A DNA stretch of 28,601 nt, taken from assembly GCA_003427395.1 (NCBI GenBank), contig BFEA01000001.1, forward strand, positions 12,637,562-12,666,162, written 5' to 3'. Under the pieces are notes generated by a model, which worked only from the letters and a program-made list of their open reading frames with translations, did no database searches and was not told where the DNA came from. Shown one piece after another: positions 1 to 8,734 of the stretch. The DNA is from Chara braunii (taxonomy: Eukaryota; Streptophyta; Charophyceae; Charales; Characeae). Numbering within the stretch: the first letter of the stretch is position 1; every line of letters starts with the position of its first letter. A program made the translations under genes and the position numbers.

Positions 1-379
1 ATACAGAAGAATCGTGAGTCAATGTCCGTGCCCAACAGGGCAACACCAACAGCAGAACCCAAATGTAGCTCTCTCTTGTGAATGGCGTCAGGCGCTCTAT
101 CTACTCTACAACCTATCCTACAACTACAGCAATGAACAACAACCAGACAACTTGACAACCAGTGAGTGATGATGTCAACACCAATGCAGACCTCCACCAT
201 CACCAGGTACGTGTCCTCTTCCCCACACTCTCCCTTGTTACCCACACAACGCCCTTCACCTCCGAAGTACCACCTTCGCCCTCACCTCCCCTGCACCCTT
301 ATGCGGCCCGGCTATGGCCGCCAGTGCCCTGCACGCAGGCAGCGCCCTACCGCCTAGCGCTGGCCTGCTCTGTCTTAGC

Positions 380-404
380 GCAGCGCTGCTATGCATAGCG
401 CTGC
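380..404. repeat. Short perfect hairpin (GCAGCGCT arms)
   Basis: Arms of 8 bp (380-387 GCAGCGCT and 397-404 AGCGCTGC) are perfectly complementary around a 9-nt spacer. Neighbouring sequence repeats the AGCGC/GCGCT words. No function is evident. Confidence 0.6.
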
Positions 405-830
405 ACACTTGCATCTGCGCAGCGTGCCCACATATGCCAGCATTGGCCAAGATCCCAGCCCACTCGCCTTGCTTGCCTATATGCCAGTGTTGCGTGTGGG
501 CGGCCTCCCTTCAGCCTGCGACTGGGCCCCAGTGCCTGAACCCAGGCCCGATACAGTTGGGGCCCGGGAGATGCAGTTGCGCCTCTTTCATCAAGGCCTG
601 CGGCCAGATTCAGATAGTGGGCCGGTTTCCCTTTGGCATTTTCGGCCTCTATATGCAGCATGCATTGTCGGCCTCACGTTTATGTGCCCAGGGCCTAACC
701 AACTCAGAGGCCCTGCGATTTCCGCATTTGCAGAGGTCCAAGACTCGGTGCATTCCAACCAACTGGCGTGCTGCAACTGTATGGACCCCCACTTCGTCAA
801 ATGTTTGCACAGAGGGCTCTTGTTGATTTG

Positions 831-886
831 CTGGCCCGCCTTCACTTAGGGCGGTCACAGATCTGGCCCGCCTTCACTTAGGGCGG
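831..886. repeat. Two direct copies of a 24-bp sequence, period 32
   Basis: Identical 24-bp copies lie at 831-854 and 863-886, beginning CTGGCCCGCC and ending TTAGGGCGG, separated by 8 bp. Each is itself partly self-complementary (GCCCGCC against GGGCGG), so each could form a small hairpin. Confidence 0.85.
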
Positions 887-950
887 GCACGAGGCTTGCT
901 GGGGGCCTATGCCCAGAACATCTGCATGTCGGCTAGGCCCCTCTGAGGGC

Positions 951-1345
951 TCAATCCTCCCAAAAAAATAAATCAAAGAAAATGACAAAAGAAGGAAAAG
1001 CGAAAAATTCGAAGTTGGGGGGGAAAGGTGAGAAAGAGGTGAGAAATAGAAAAAGTTTGAGATGGTAGATGAGGGGGATGATGGGTTGGAGAGGAAGAAA
1101 GGATGAGGGGACGGTGAGAGAATGACAGGGAAAAGGATGGAGAGAGTAAGTGAGCAGGAGAGGAGAAAAAAAGATGGTGGAAGATGAGTGGAGAGGAACG
1201 GGATGAGCAGTGGGGAGGAGGTGAGAAAAGTGGAGAAAAGTAGATAGGGATTTGAGGTAGGGTGAGAGACTATTGGTAGAGTTAGAAAAAATCATTAAAG
1301 GATGGAGAGGGGAAAGAGGGAGAAAGCGGGTGGAGAGTGGGTTAG
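951..1345. repeat. Purine-rich (GGA/GAA) tract, first copy
   Basis: A continuous G/A-rich plus strand follows the words AAAAATTCGAAGTTGGGGGG, which recur at about 16095-16115. Purine-rich sequence also continues after the second site (16116-16440). The frames open across it on the minus strand (Ser/Pro/Leu/Phe-rich) are a by-product of composition. It is the left end of the long interspersed repeat described next. Confidence 0.7.
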
Positions 1346-1349
1346 TGGA

Positions 1350-1870
1350 AGAGAGGTGATATCAAGCTCTTGGTTAGCCAAGAGCGGATAGTACTACCAA
1401 GATCCACAGGATCTTTGCCTTCAATGTGCTGGCAGCCTGCTGCCGCAGCAATAAAAAGAATAATGATGATAATAATCTAAGGTTAGATGAGATCTTGATC
1501 AGCCGCCCTGATTCCACAGTAGCACAGCCCCTTGGCCAGGAGGATCTTCAACTGCTGCCAAACTGTTGTTGCAACAGTAAAAAAAAAAATAATAATAATC
1601 TAGGTGTGCTGACATTTTGATCAGACACCCAGATCCCACTGTAGTGCAGCCCCCTAGCCAGGGGGGTCTTCAAGATCCTCAGCAAGTTGCCACGTGTGCA
1701 GCCAACAACAATCATGATGCGAGGGGAGGGAAAGGGCAAATAGCAGCCCACCCGCTGCTCACTGCTCACCGATGAGGTTGGGGGGGAGGGAGGGGGGGGT
1801 AAATAGTTGGCATGGCACACTTCAACACCACTGTGCCACGCTATCAAGTCATACTATGACTTTGGTTGTG
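1350..1870. repeat. Long interspersed repeat R1, copy 1 (with internal duplication)
   Basis: Aligns by eye with about 16435-16990: both have a TCTTGGTTRGCCAAGAGC palindrome, then CCAAGATCCAC, GATCTTG and GGCAGCCTGCTGC in the same order and spacing. Inside it a unit of about 70-75 bp (ATYTTGATCAG... CAGCCCC...GGGGTCTTCA) occurs twice (about 1490-1558 and 1614-1690), each followed or preceded by an A/AAT run. The right end (1801-1870) also matches the start of the tandem copy at 4435-4495. It carries no coding frame that I recognise. It is probably part of a non-autonomous element. Confidence 0.8.
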
Positions 1871-1914
1871 TTAAACCACCAGTACCTACCGGTTCTCAAG
1901 GCCCGTGGCTCAGG

Positions 1915-1976
1915 CTACCGGTAGGCCGGTCATTCCCGAGCCTCGACTTTATTGTCGAGCCTCGGACAACCGGTAG
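1915..1976. repeat. Two-tier hairpin with ACCGGT outer stem
   Basis: Outer arms CTACCGGT (1915-1922) and ACCGGTAG (1969-1976) are perfect complements. Inner arms 1936-1947 and 1954-1965 pair 11 of 12 around the 6-nt loop TTTATT. A further CTACCGGT lies just upstream near 1886, so alternative pairing is possible. Confidence 0.8.
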
Positions 1977-2064
1977 TACACAACAGGAAAAAAGAAAAAA
2001 AAGAAAAAAAGAAAAAAAATGAGGACAACAATCTAAAAGAAAAAACAAAAAAAAACGAAATCAG

Positions 2065-2110
2065 ACGTTTCCATCGAGAATGAATCTTCCTCGTTTTTTG
2101 TGGAAGATTC

Positions 2111-2146
<36 letters not shown>

Positions 2147-2175
2147 GGCGTCAGCCAGTATCTGACGCCTCGTTT

Positions 2176-2256
<81 letters not shown>

Positions 2257-2404
2257 GTTGAAACGATAATGAATCTTCCGCGATAACGCGGAAGATTCAT
2301 TCTCGTTTCAACGTAGAGAGAGAGAAAGAGAGAGAGAGAGGGCGTCAGCCAATGTCTGACGCCGAGTTTGGTGCACCAAACTCGGCGTCAGACACTAGCT
2401 GACG

Positions 2405-2440
<36 letters not shown>

Positions 2441-2518
2441 TGAAATGAGAATGAACCTTTTGCGTTATCGCGGAAGGCTCATTCTCATTTCAACTGAGAA
2501 AGAGAGAGAGGGAGGTGT

Positions 2519-2555
<37 letters not shown>
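2065..2555. repeat. Alternating palindrome array interleaved with GA and CT runs
   Basis: Five inverted repeats of two families alternate. X1: 2080-2090/2102-2112, 11 bp perfect. Y1: 2143-2154/2162-2173, 12 bp perfect. X2: 2255-2282/2287-2314, 26 of 28 pairs. Y2: 2340-2373/2374-2407, 34-bp arms with 2 mismatches and no loop. X3: 2439-2464/2469-2494, 23 of 26 pairs. X palindromes share GTTGAAA...GAATGAA and Y palindromes share GGCGTCAGCC...CTGACGCC. Between them lie GA (2113-2142), CT (2181-2254), GA (2315-2340), CT (2408-2436), GA (2495-2510) and CT (2521-2555) runs, which are also mutually complementary. Confidence 0.95.
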
Positions 2556-2557
<2 letters not shown>

Positions 2558-2697
2558 GCAAAGTTTGCTCAGTTTTCTGGGAGTCCCTGAGAGCGAAAGC
2601 TCTCCAGGATGTACCCCGGAATCTCAAAGTTTTTGTAATTTAAGGTTTTTTGGAATTTTTATTTCGTTTTTCCGCTCTTCTGGATTTTGTAATTTAA

Positions 2698-3126
2698 GTT
2701 GTTGGAATTTATTTTTCCATTTCTTCTGTACTTTATAAGAGACGACGAATTTTTCCACTGCAAAGTTTAGAGATCACCTTACCAGTAGCTTTTCGTTGTC
2801 CAAACCTTTTATTTCTTGAATCGGCTACATGGAATAGTTCTTTGAAAATCCTCGGTGTATTTGGGCAAGATCTAGGAATTAGACGAAGGATTTCTAGTTT
2901 TTCTGAGGACAAGGGATTACCAACTTCTAGATATGTAAGGGAATACGTGATCCAAAACGATGATCCGCCTGTTACAATTTTGAGAGGAGCTTATATGAAG
3001 AAATATCCATTGCGGGTAAAACAGACAGGATCTTGGACCGGAAAAGCTCTGAGTAAGGACGATAAAACCGAGGAAGAGAACGAAACTATGTCAGTTAAAA
3101 GTCGACCAGTTTTTTCGGAACTTTAG
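2698..3126 (+). CDS. Unrecognised 143-codon open frame (possibly partial)
   Basis: The frame is open from just after a TAA at 2695-2697 to a TAG ending the reading at 3127. That is long for DNA this AT-rich. There is no ATG in its first part: the first near-cognate start in a longer reading is TTG at 2842, and the only early ATG lies at 2995 (Met in GAYMKKYPL). The middle reads like protein (ISSFSEDKGLPTSRYVREY, NDDPPVTILRGAY) and the last third is charged (SKDDKTEEENE). I do not recognise a domain. It could be an exon or a remnant of a mobile-element protein. Nothing in the flanks (no clear splice pair, no poly(A) signal that I would defend) settles it. The frame lies about 500 bp upstream of the hammerhead-like fold on the same strand. 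Confidence 0.3.
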   Translation, partial: VVGIYFSISSVLYKRRRIFPLQSLEITLPVAFRCPNLLFLESATWNSSLKILGVFGQDLGIRRRISSFSEDKGLPTSRYVREYVIQNDDPPVTILRGAYMKKYPLRVKQTGSWTGKALSKDDKTEEENETMSVKSRPVFSEL

Positions 3127-3629
3127 ACTTCTTTGAATCGGGGACGGAAGCGTCTTTTTCGGAAAAAGGTCCGACCATTTTGAATCTTCAGGAGCAGTCT
3201 GAATCGGATATGAAAAGACGAATTTGAGCATGATACAGGCTAATTAGACTCAAAGAAAAAAAGCGTTACCCACGCAGTATAAGTTGGCCTTCTCACAAGG
3301 CGGGTGATCATTTTTAGGAATTCTCTACGAATTTCAGAAACCGGTTTTGTGAAACGAAAGGAAGGACAAGTTTTTTAGTAATTTAGTAGAAAAGGTGATC
3401 GGAGGGTTTTTTGTCAGCGGTTTTTTGTGAAGACTAGAATTAGATATCTCAGTTGAAGTTTCCTTTTATGGATTGGAGCGATTGAAGGAATAACCAGGAT
3501 AGACAGGAGAGTTAGGGAGATAGTACTTCACGGCTCTTCGGATTGGTGAGGCAACGGGATAGTAGTAGTATTTAAGGAGGGAAGGAAAGCAGCATATCAT
3601 CGGTTTTTCGACTTGAGAGCGAGAGCCCC

Positions 3630-3682
3630 CTGATGAGCTAGCCGCTATACGCAGGCAGCGAAACGCGTCAGGGCGACGCGTA
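3630..3682 (+). ncRNA. Hammerhead-ribozyme-like core
   Basis: CTGATGA (3630-3636) is followed by helix II: 3637-3639 with 3657-3659 and 3641-3643 with 3654-3656, with A3640 bulged. Then GAAA (3660-3663), and helix III of 7 perfect pairs (3663-3669 with 3675-3681) around a 5-nt loop. The next base is A3682, giving the allowed cleavage triplet GUA. This order and spacing is the hammerhead consensus (CUGANGA, helix II, GAAA, helix III, UH). Helix I is the weak point: bases before 3630 (AGAGCCCC) and after 3682 (TGACAATT) do not pair next to the core, so I cannot show self-cleavage. It may be a decayed or permuted copy. Family knowledge: hammerheads occur in retrozymes and Penelope-like elements. 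Confidence 0.6.
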
Positions 3683-3744
3683 TGACAATTTTTGCTATGA
3701 GTGCTATATTGAGTATATCTTTGGAGTACATTATCTGTCCTTGT

Positions 3745-3815
<71 letters not shown>
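3745..3815. repeat. (CT)n microsatellite
   Basis: Near-pure CT run followed by a C-rich stretch and a T run (about 3867-3894). Ser/Leu and Arg/Glu repeat frames across it on the two strands are artefacts of the repeat. Confidence 0.95.
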
Positions 3816-3819
<4 letters not shown>

Positions 3820-3863
3820 CCCCCCCTTCCCTCGTTGATGCCGCGCCCGTCTGTTTTGTTTTG

Positions 3864-3894
<31 letters not shown>

Positions 3895-3984
3895 GGTGCC
3901 CGTTTTTTGTGGGCTACTGGTCGCACCCCGGTGGGTACCCCCCCCGACGCGGCGCGTTAACGGCCGCGCCGAATTTATCAAGCA

Positions 3985-4434
3985 GGGTGAGGTACTGGTG
4001 GTTTAAGGCATTGACTACGCACGCATATAAGCAGCAGTTGCCCAGGTTCAAACCCTGGCAGCAGCAACATGGCTCCTAGATCTTGATAAGTAGAAGGGGG
4101 GGGGGGGGGGGCAGAAGGGCAGTGTGGCGCGCGCGTGCGGTAGCCTTAGCCTTGGCGCTTGCGCAAGCACCATGATTGTACTCTCCACGTATGGCACCCC
4201 TTCTGCACCGCTGATTTTCCCTGGCTTTTTCCGTTCGCGCACGCAAAAAACACTAAAAATTCCCGCTATCGGGATTTGCTGATGGGAAGGGAGGGATGGG
4301 CGGGAGTGGGGAATGTTCCCGCTGTGATACCAATGTGGCAGACCCGCCGGGCTGGCGATCCGTCAAGATCAAGACAAAGATGTGAGGAAGGAGGAGATGG
4401 ACATGGAGCTGAAGGGGATAGCGCACCTCCGACG
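3985..4434 (-). mobile_element. R1 family tandem copy A, tRNA-like arm and PBS-like site
   Basis: Contains a tRNA T-arm lookalike at about 4045-4061: stem CCAGG/CCTGG closing the 7-nt loop TTCAAAC, that is, a B-box-type GGTTCAAACCC. An A-box-like TGGTTTAAGGC lies about 45 bp before it. About 250 bp further on, the minus strand reads TGGTATCACAGCGGGAAC (4332-4315), one mismatch from the plant initiator tRNA-Met primer-binding site. The block is repeated with the same order at 4435-5125. Either a tRNA-derived SINE or the start of a minus-strand LTR element could explain it. No gag or pol is visible. Confidence 0.55.
4315..4332 (-). other. PBS-like site (initiator tRNA-Met), copy A
   Basis: Minus strand TGGTATCACAGCGGGAAC; TGGTATCAGAGC would be a perfect complement to the plant initiator tRNA-Met 3' end, so there is one mismatch. 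It is followed on the plus strand by TGTGG, which would be the LTR end beginning TG. Confidence 0.5.
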
Positions 4435-4814
4435 CTGCCACACCACCGTGCCATGCTATCAAGTCATACTATGGCTTTGGTTGTGGTAAGGCACTGACTC
4501 TGCACACGTATAAGCAGCAGCTACCCAGGTTCAAACCCTGGCAGCAGCAACATGGCTCCTAGGTCTTGATATGTATAAGCAGAGAGAGGGGGGGCAGAAG
4601 GGCAGTGTGGCACGCTCGTGCGCCAGCCTTAACCTTGGCGCTTGTGCAAGCACCATGATTGCACTCTCCACGTGTGGCCCCCCTGCCGCACTACTGATTT
4701 TCCCTGTTTTTTTCCGTTCGCGCACATAAAAAACACTGAAAATCCCGCTATCGGGATTTGCTGATGGGAGGGGAGGGATGGGTGGGAGCGGGAACTTTCC
4801 CGCTGTGATACCAG
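4435..4814 (-). mobile_element. R1 family tandem copy B, internal part
   Basis: Repeats 3985-4332 almost step for step: the same T-arm (about 4526-4542, CCAGG-TTCAAAC-CCTGG), the same CAGCAACATGGCTCC tail, the ATGATTG...CTCTCCACGT words and the CCCGCTATCGGG palindrome. It ends in a PBS-like site at 4796-4813. The G run after AGATCTTGAT is shorter and an AGAGAG motif is added. The tandem order A then B suggests an LTR-mediated or unequal-exchange duplication. Confidence 0.6.
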
Positions 4815-5125
4815 TGTGGCGGACCTGCTGGGATGGCGGTCTGTCAGGATCAAGCCAAAGACGTGAGGAAGGAGGAGATGGACATGGAGCTGGAGGGGAT
4901 AGCGCAACTCCGGCGCAGACGCAACACGCACGAACTTTAAACTATGGAAATGAAGAATGCCCCATAATACAGATTGCAGCTGGGGTATACCCCCAGCGGA
5001 AGGACTGGATTGGATTGGACTGGCCTGGTATCGACAGTGGTACCGGGCAGGACTAGACTGGACTGAATAACACACGGGCTGTGGGGTCAGGCCACGGCCT
5101 GGTCCCACAGGCCGAGCAGGCAAAT
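4815..5125 (-). mobile_element. LTR-like terminal segment, copy B
   Basis: Starts TGTGG directly after the PBS-like site (one base spacer) and matches 17153-17431 through GGAGATGG, GGGGTATACCCC and GGACTGGACTGG-type words to CAGGCC.AGCA near 5121. A TG...CA bounded block of about 300 bp next to a tRNA-Met PBS is what a plant LTR looks like, read on the minus strand. It has no partner LTR at the expected distance with coding sequence between. Copy A (4334-4434) carries only the first 100 bp or so. Confidence 0.45.
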
Positions 5126-5330
5126 TAGCCAGATAGCCCTGGATCTAGGCTAGGGCAGCCAAAGGCACGCTGCATTCCGTGACCCGCCGCGCACAAACAA
5201 TGCTTGTCGACTCTCTTTGGTTAACGAAAGAAAAGGAGAGCAATGTCTGTCCCTATCTCCCTCTCTCTCTCCCCGATATTTCCAGTCAATGTAGACATAT
5301 GTACATGAAGAAAATGAGAGCTATGTTTTT
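5126..5330. other. Unassigned
   Basis: No gene or repeat that I recognise. It lies between the LTR-like block and the next microsatellite cluster. Confidence 0.4.
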
Positions 5331-5333
5331 TTT

Positions 5334-5415
<82 letters not shown>

Positions 5416-5500
5416 TCTGGTATTTCACTCCATGAACAGAAATGTACATGAAGAAAAAGACTAACGTCTCTCTCTCTCTCTCCCTCTCTCTCTCTTTGTG
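5329..5500. repeat. T, CT and CA microsatellite cluster
   Basis: T run, then CT (about 5339-5369), then CA (about 5371-5411), then about 55 bp of spacer, then CT (about 5467-5496). The spacer contains ATGTACATGAAGAAAA, which also occurs at about 5299-5314, so a unit containing a microsatellite seems to have duplicated. Confidence 0.9.
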
Positions 5501-6727
5501 GCTCTTGCATTTTCGTGTCATCTATCCTTCCATTGTTCACCGCTCGGCCGTATCGAAGCGCACAGAGATGATGCAATGATATGTGGCTAGATCTTCACGT
5601 CTCTCTCTTTCTCTCTCCATCTGTCTTTGTGACAGTTTAAACACACACAGACACGTGGGGTGCGCGTTTCGTGCGACCGGGCGTTCAATTCCGGTGACGA
5701 CAATAGCCTACCTCTAATTCCCGCTGCACCCTCACAAAACCATGACCACAGGTAAGTGCCAGACCCAGGAGCCTTCTCAGCATACAAGTACCCTCGCGGG
5801 TCACACACACACCCGAACAATCACGCAGTCAGGCAAACACACTGAACATGTACTTAGAAATCTCAGCAGAATACGGGAATCTCAGCAAGTGCGGCAAAAC
5901 TCAGAAAACAGCAACATTCTCAAACTGTAATTTTGCAGGTCACAGCCTTCACTTTCTCTCTACAGCATTGACCCCAGCATTGTCGGAAACTCCAGTTCCA
6001 AGTCGATCTCTCCTTTTTCCTCTCCCCAACAAAAACACAGCCACTTCTCCTTTTGGATTTTTAACATAGAATCTTTTATTTGTGATGGCCTTCTGGAATC
6101 GATTGATATAATCAGTGGCCTGTGAAGCTAATTGGAGACACTAGAGCAGGCATCCAGGCAGAGCTGCCCACTCGACGCATGATGAAACAATTTTTTTTTA
6201 ATTTTTTTTTAATTTTTTAAGTTTAACCTAAAACTTTTTTCATTATTTAAACCTACACATTTGTGTGTAGGTGTGTGTAGGTGTGTGTATGTATTTTTCC
6301 TTCTTTTTCTGCATTTATGCCTCGCCTCTTCCAGGAATGACAGCTCTCCCACCAGCCAAAGCGGAAGAAATGATGACTCCCCCTTCTCCCCGGGGTGACC
6401 CTCCTTTCTCTCCGTCAGACCCTACAAGGAAAAAAACTCAGCCATTGTGGGCAAAGTTGCTGAGGTAGAAATGAACGAGGAAAATCCCAAAGGGGGAAAA
6501 GATGAAGATCATTCGAAAGCAAGCGAGCAAGAAAAGGAGAAAAACAAGAAAAAGACAGACAGGAAGAAAAAATAGATGGAGAAAGAAAACAGCCACTCGA
6601 TCACACCGTGAACGAGCTAGCAAATCATCGTGTTGTTATGATTGTCCTCTTGTGTACCTGCCGAAAAGTAATGCTGCTGGAATTTGTTTGATGGATGATT
6701 TGCCTTTTGTTTTCTTTGCATAACAAG
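5501..6727. other. Unassigned, low-complexity A/T- and GT-rich stretches
   Basis: I see no gene. Notable content is a T-rich/AT-rich patch (6188-6250), a GTGTGTAGGT imperfect repeat (6261-6290) and an A/G-rich patch (6475-6600). All open frames are shorter than 80 codons and none resembles a known protein. Confidence 0.4.
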
Positions 6728-6786
6728 TGCTCCGATTCATTGGTCGGGAGCCACACCTGCTGGAAACCGGGTCCAGCATCCCATCA
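6728..6786 (-). repeat. P-family SINE-like repeat, copy 1 (partial)
   Basis: Carries the family core GCTCCGATTCATTGGTCGGG, then AGC..ACCTGCTGGAAACCGGGTCCAGC and GATCCCAT-like words, in the orientation opposite to the A-tailed copy at 10724-10875. Divergent after about 6790. Confidence 0.7.
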
Positions 6787-6994
6787 CAACGTAGTTTGAA
6801 CTTTGAACAGGATATTGAAGAACTTTTGCAGATCAGAGCAGTATTGACTACGTTTTTCAGTCTGTTACATCCAAAAGGATTCTCTAGGACACAACATAAA
6901 CGTTCTTCTCGCGAATGGCACTTACATTTATGTCGTTACACACCTAGGCTACCAGACTGGCCCGGGCCCACTTGCCCGGCTGGGCCAAATATAT

Positions 6995-7088
6995 ATATAA
7001 ATATTATATACATATATTTATATATATTATATATATATTCCCTCTCTGCCTACGGTTTACCGGGCAGCTCTGTTTGACGATATATATA
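6995..7088 (+). repeat. TA microsatellite plus hairpin fragment of the hammerhead-like family (H0)
   Basis: A TA-rich run (about 6992-7038) is followed by CCTCTCTGCCTACGG, then TTTACCGGGCAG and CTGTTTGACGATATATATA. This is the complement of the leader part of the dispersed family at 11351-11470 and 18420-18532. It includes the stem CGGT-TT-ACCG within CTGCC/GGCAG. The ribozyme-like core itself is absent here. Confidence 0.75.
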
Positions 7089-7365
7089 CAGGGTAACTTG
7101 CGTTGGGGATGCGGGCCGAACGCCCAAACGTATGGGACCCCTTGGCGATGCGTTCGGCCGTTCGGGCCGAGCGCGGATCCCCCCCCCCAAAAAAAAAANA
7201 AAAAAAAAAAAAACTGAAAAAAAAAATGTTATGAAGAAAAATAAATTAAACAAGATTTGCCTGAGCATTACATCCAAATTCCTTACCAAATTTGAAAAAA
7301 AAAAAATGCGGAGAAGAAATACAAATAACAAAAATAATAAAAAATAAAAGGAGAAATAAATTTAG
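7089..7365. other. Unassigned: CG-rich then A-rich, with one undetermined base
   Basis: 7100-7190 is CG-rich with TTCGGCC/GGGCCGA inverted words. 7181-7350 is A-rich with homopolymers and an N at 7199. No gene. Confidence 0.5.
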
Positions 7366-7790
7366 TGAGTGTGCGAGCACGTTTTCGACATCGCCAGAAA
7401 GTCGAGCGTAGAACACACCGCGGGCGCAGCGGCTGGGAGCGCTGCGCCCCGCCCACGTAGTCGGGCCAAGCGGCATCGAGCGGTGACAAGCGGCGGAATG
7501 ATGCGAAATCGGACCGAGCGGCGCCGGACGGCATCAAGCGGCGGAGCGATGCGATGTTGGGGGGAGTGGATTCGGGGTGGTGTGAGGTGGCGGTTGAGAG
7601 GTTTTGGTTGAATGGATGATGAGGGGAAGGATGGTGACGAGGGTGGTGCATCGTGCGTAGAGGATGAGGTTGCTACGAAGAGGCTGCTTGTGAACGGCTG
7701 CGACAGGTATGGTCTGCCAGCTTTCAACGAGTGAATCAGGTGATGAAGGGCAACGAAGGGCATGGTAGGTCTGTTTCCCCCCGGACTACC
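7366..7790. other. Unassigned GCGG-rich stretch
   Basis: Repeated AGCGGC and GCGGCGGAATGATGCGA-like words between 7450 and 7560. A 133-codon frame is open on the minus strand (7763-7362), rich in Pro, Ser, Arg and Ala. I recognise no domain, and overlapping frames are open too, so I do not call a gene. Confidence 0.4.
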
Positions 7791-8734
7791 AGTGAGGGGT
7801 CACCGGCAGGTTCGGTGGTTTTGTCTTGCTACGTGGCAAGTGAGGGGTAAAGTGAAGCCACGGTCCGTTACTCCTTATTGTTCAGCCTTATGTTATTGAT
7901 GGCCGAGAGAACGGCTACATGAGGGTTGAGTTGCCTTCGGCCGATAAGGGAGGGGGTGAAGGTTTGGGGGAAGACAGACACAACATGATGAGAGGCCGGT
8001 TTCTATGCTTCGATCCATAGTTTTGAGGAATGCCTGTTGCTCTTCGTGGCTGGATGATTGAGTGATCTCGTTTTCTTACGCTCTAATTCTTGTTCAATTT
8101 GAGGATCGTGAATCTGAGTTTTTATTCTGATTTTCGTTTTTCGAATCTAATTTTTTGAACCCGTTGGATTTCTCTATTTTGGATTTATCATGATAGGTAG
8201 CTTTAGGTTGTCGATTCGAATTTGATTCAAGACAGCGGGTTTAGGAATGATTTGAAAAATTTTCGAATAATTCTCGATTTGATCCTTCATGTTGATGATC
8301 ATAAATCAGAGCTTCGCCTCTGATCTCGAATAAAGTCTTCAAACCTTTTAGATGCTCAATGTTTTTTTTCCCAAATAAAGATTTGGAATTTTTTCCTGAA
8401 TAAGATTCCTAATTTGAAATTCATAAATCAGAGCTTTGCTCTGATTTTAATAAAAGATTACCAAGTTTCCTTTACAAAAGGTTTCTTAAAGTGGCACTGA
8501 TGTTTCACGGTTTTTCAAAATTGTTCCAATTCTTAATTTGTCGTGTTTCCCTATTTTAGTAACCTCAAGTTTGTGTTCTTCTACCTTGTCTTATATTAGT
8601 AAGCTCAAGTTTGTGCTCTTATATCTTGAATTTGATATCTGATTCGATATTAGAGTTTATCTGTTTGAGGGATCTTCAAAAAGTAGGTCATAATTGAGTC
8701 TCAGGGTGCGATACCGTAGAATTTGGGCTCATAG
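7791..8734. other. AT-rich stretch with paired hairpins and a 40-bp tandem pair
   Basis: No coding frame. Two related hairpins follow TCATAAATCAGAGC-type words: 8305-8311/8318-8324 (7 bp) and 8425-8434/8438-8447 (10 bp perfect, loop TTT). A 24-bp word with two differences is repeated at 8557-8580 and 8597-8620 (TAGTAACCTCAAGTTTGTG and TAGTAAGCTCAAGTTTGTG), period 40. Confidence 0.6.

Larger units (their letters stand above)
1..950. other. Unassigned GC-rich DNA
   Basis: I see no recognisable gene. An ATG frame runs 314-826 on the plus strand (170 codons, rich in Ala, Cys, Pro and Leu), but overlapping frames of similar length are open on both strands, as expected of GC-rich DNA, and no domain is visible. 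The stretch holds a short GCGCT hairpin and a tandem pair, both listed separately. Confidence 0.5.
2556..3740. other. AT-rich island between CT microsatellites
   Basis: The base composition drops abruptly to AT-rich after the CT run ending at 2555 and stays so until the CT run starting near 3745. Near its left edge are two tight hairpins, AGCAAA/TTTGCT at about 2557-2569 and GAGAGC-GAAA-GCTCTC at about 2591-2606. It contains one open frame (2698-3126) and a hammerhead-like fold (3630-3682). I recognise no known element; the bounded composition suggests one insertion or one transcription unit, which is inference. Confidence 0.55.

Noticed and set aside
314-826. 170-codon plus-strand protein
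   Set aside because: ATG context is acceptable but other frames are equally open and no motif is visible.
3466-3981. 171-codon minus-strand frame with Arg-Glu and Lys runs
   Set aside because: Coding potential created by GA and A runs.
4010-4075. A tRNA gene at the T-arm-like sequence
   Set aside because: Only the T-arm and a loose A box fit; no acceptor pairing and the same sequence recurs as a repeat.
4629-5123. 164-codon minus-strand frame
   Set aside because: Same repeat translated; crosses the PBS-like site.
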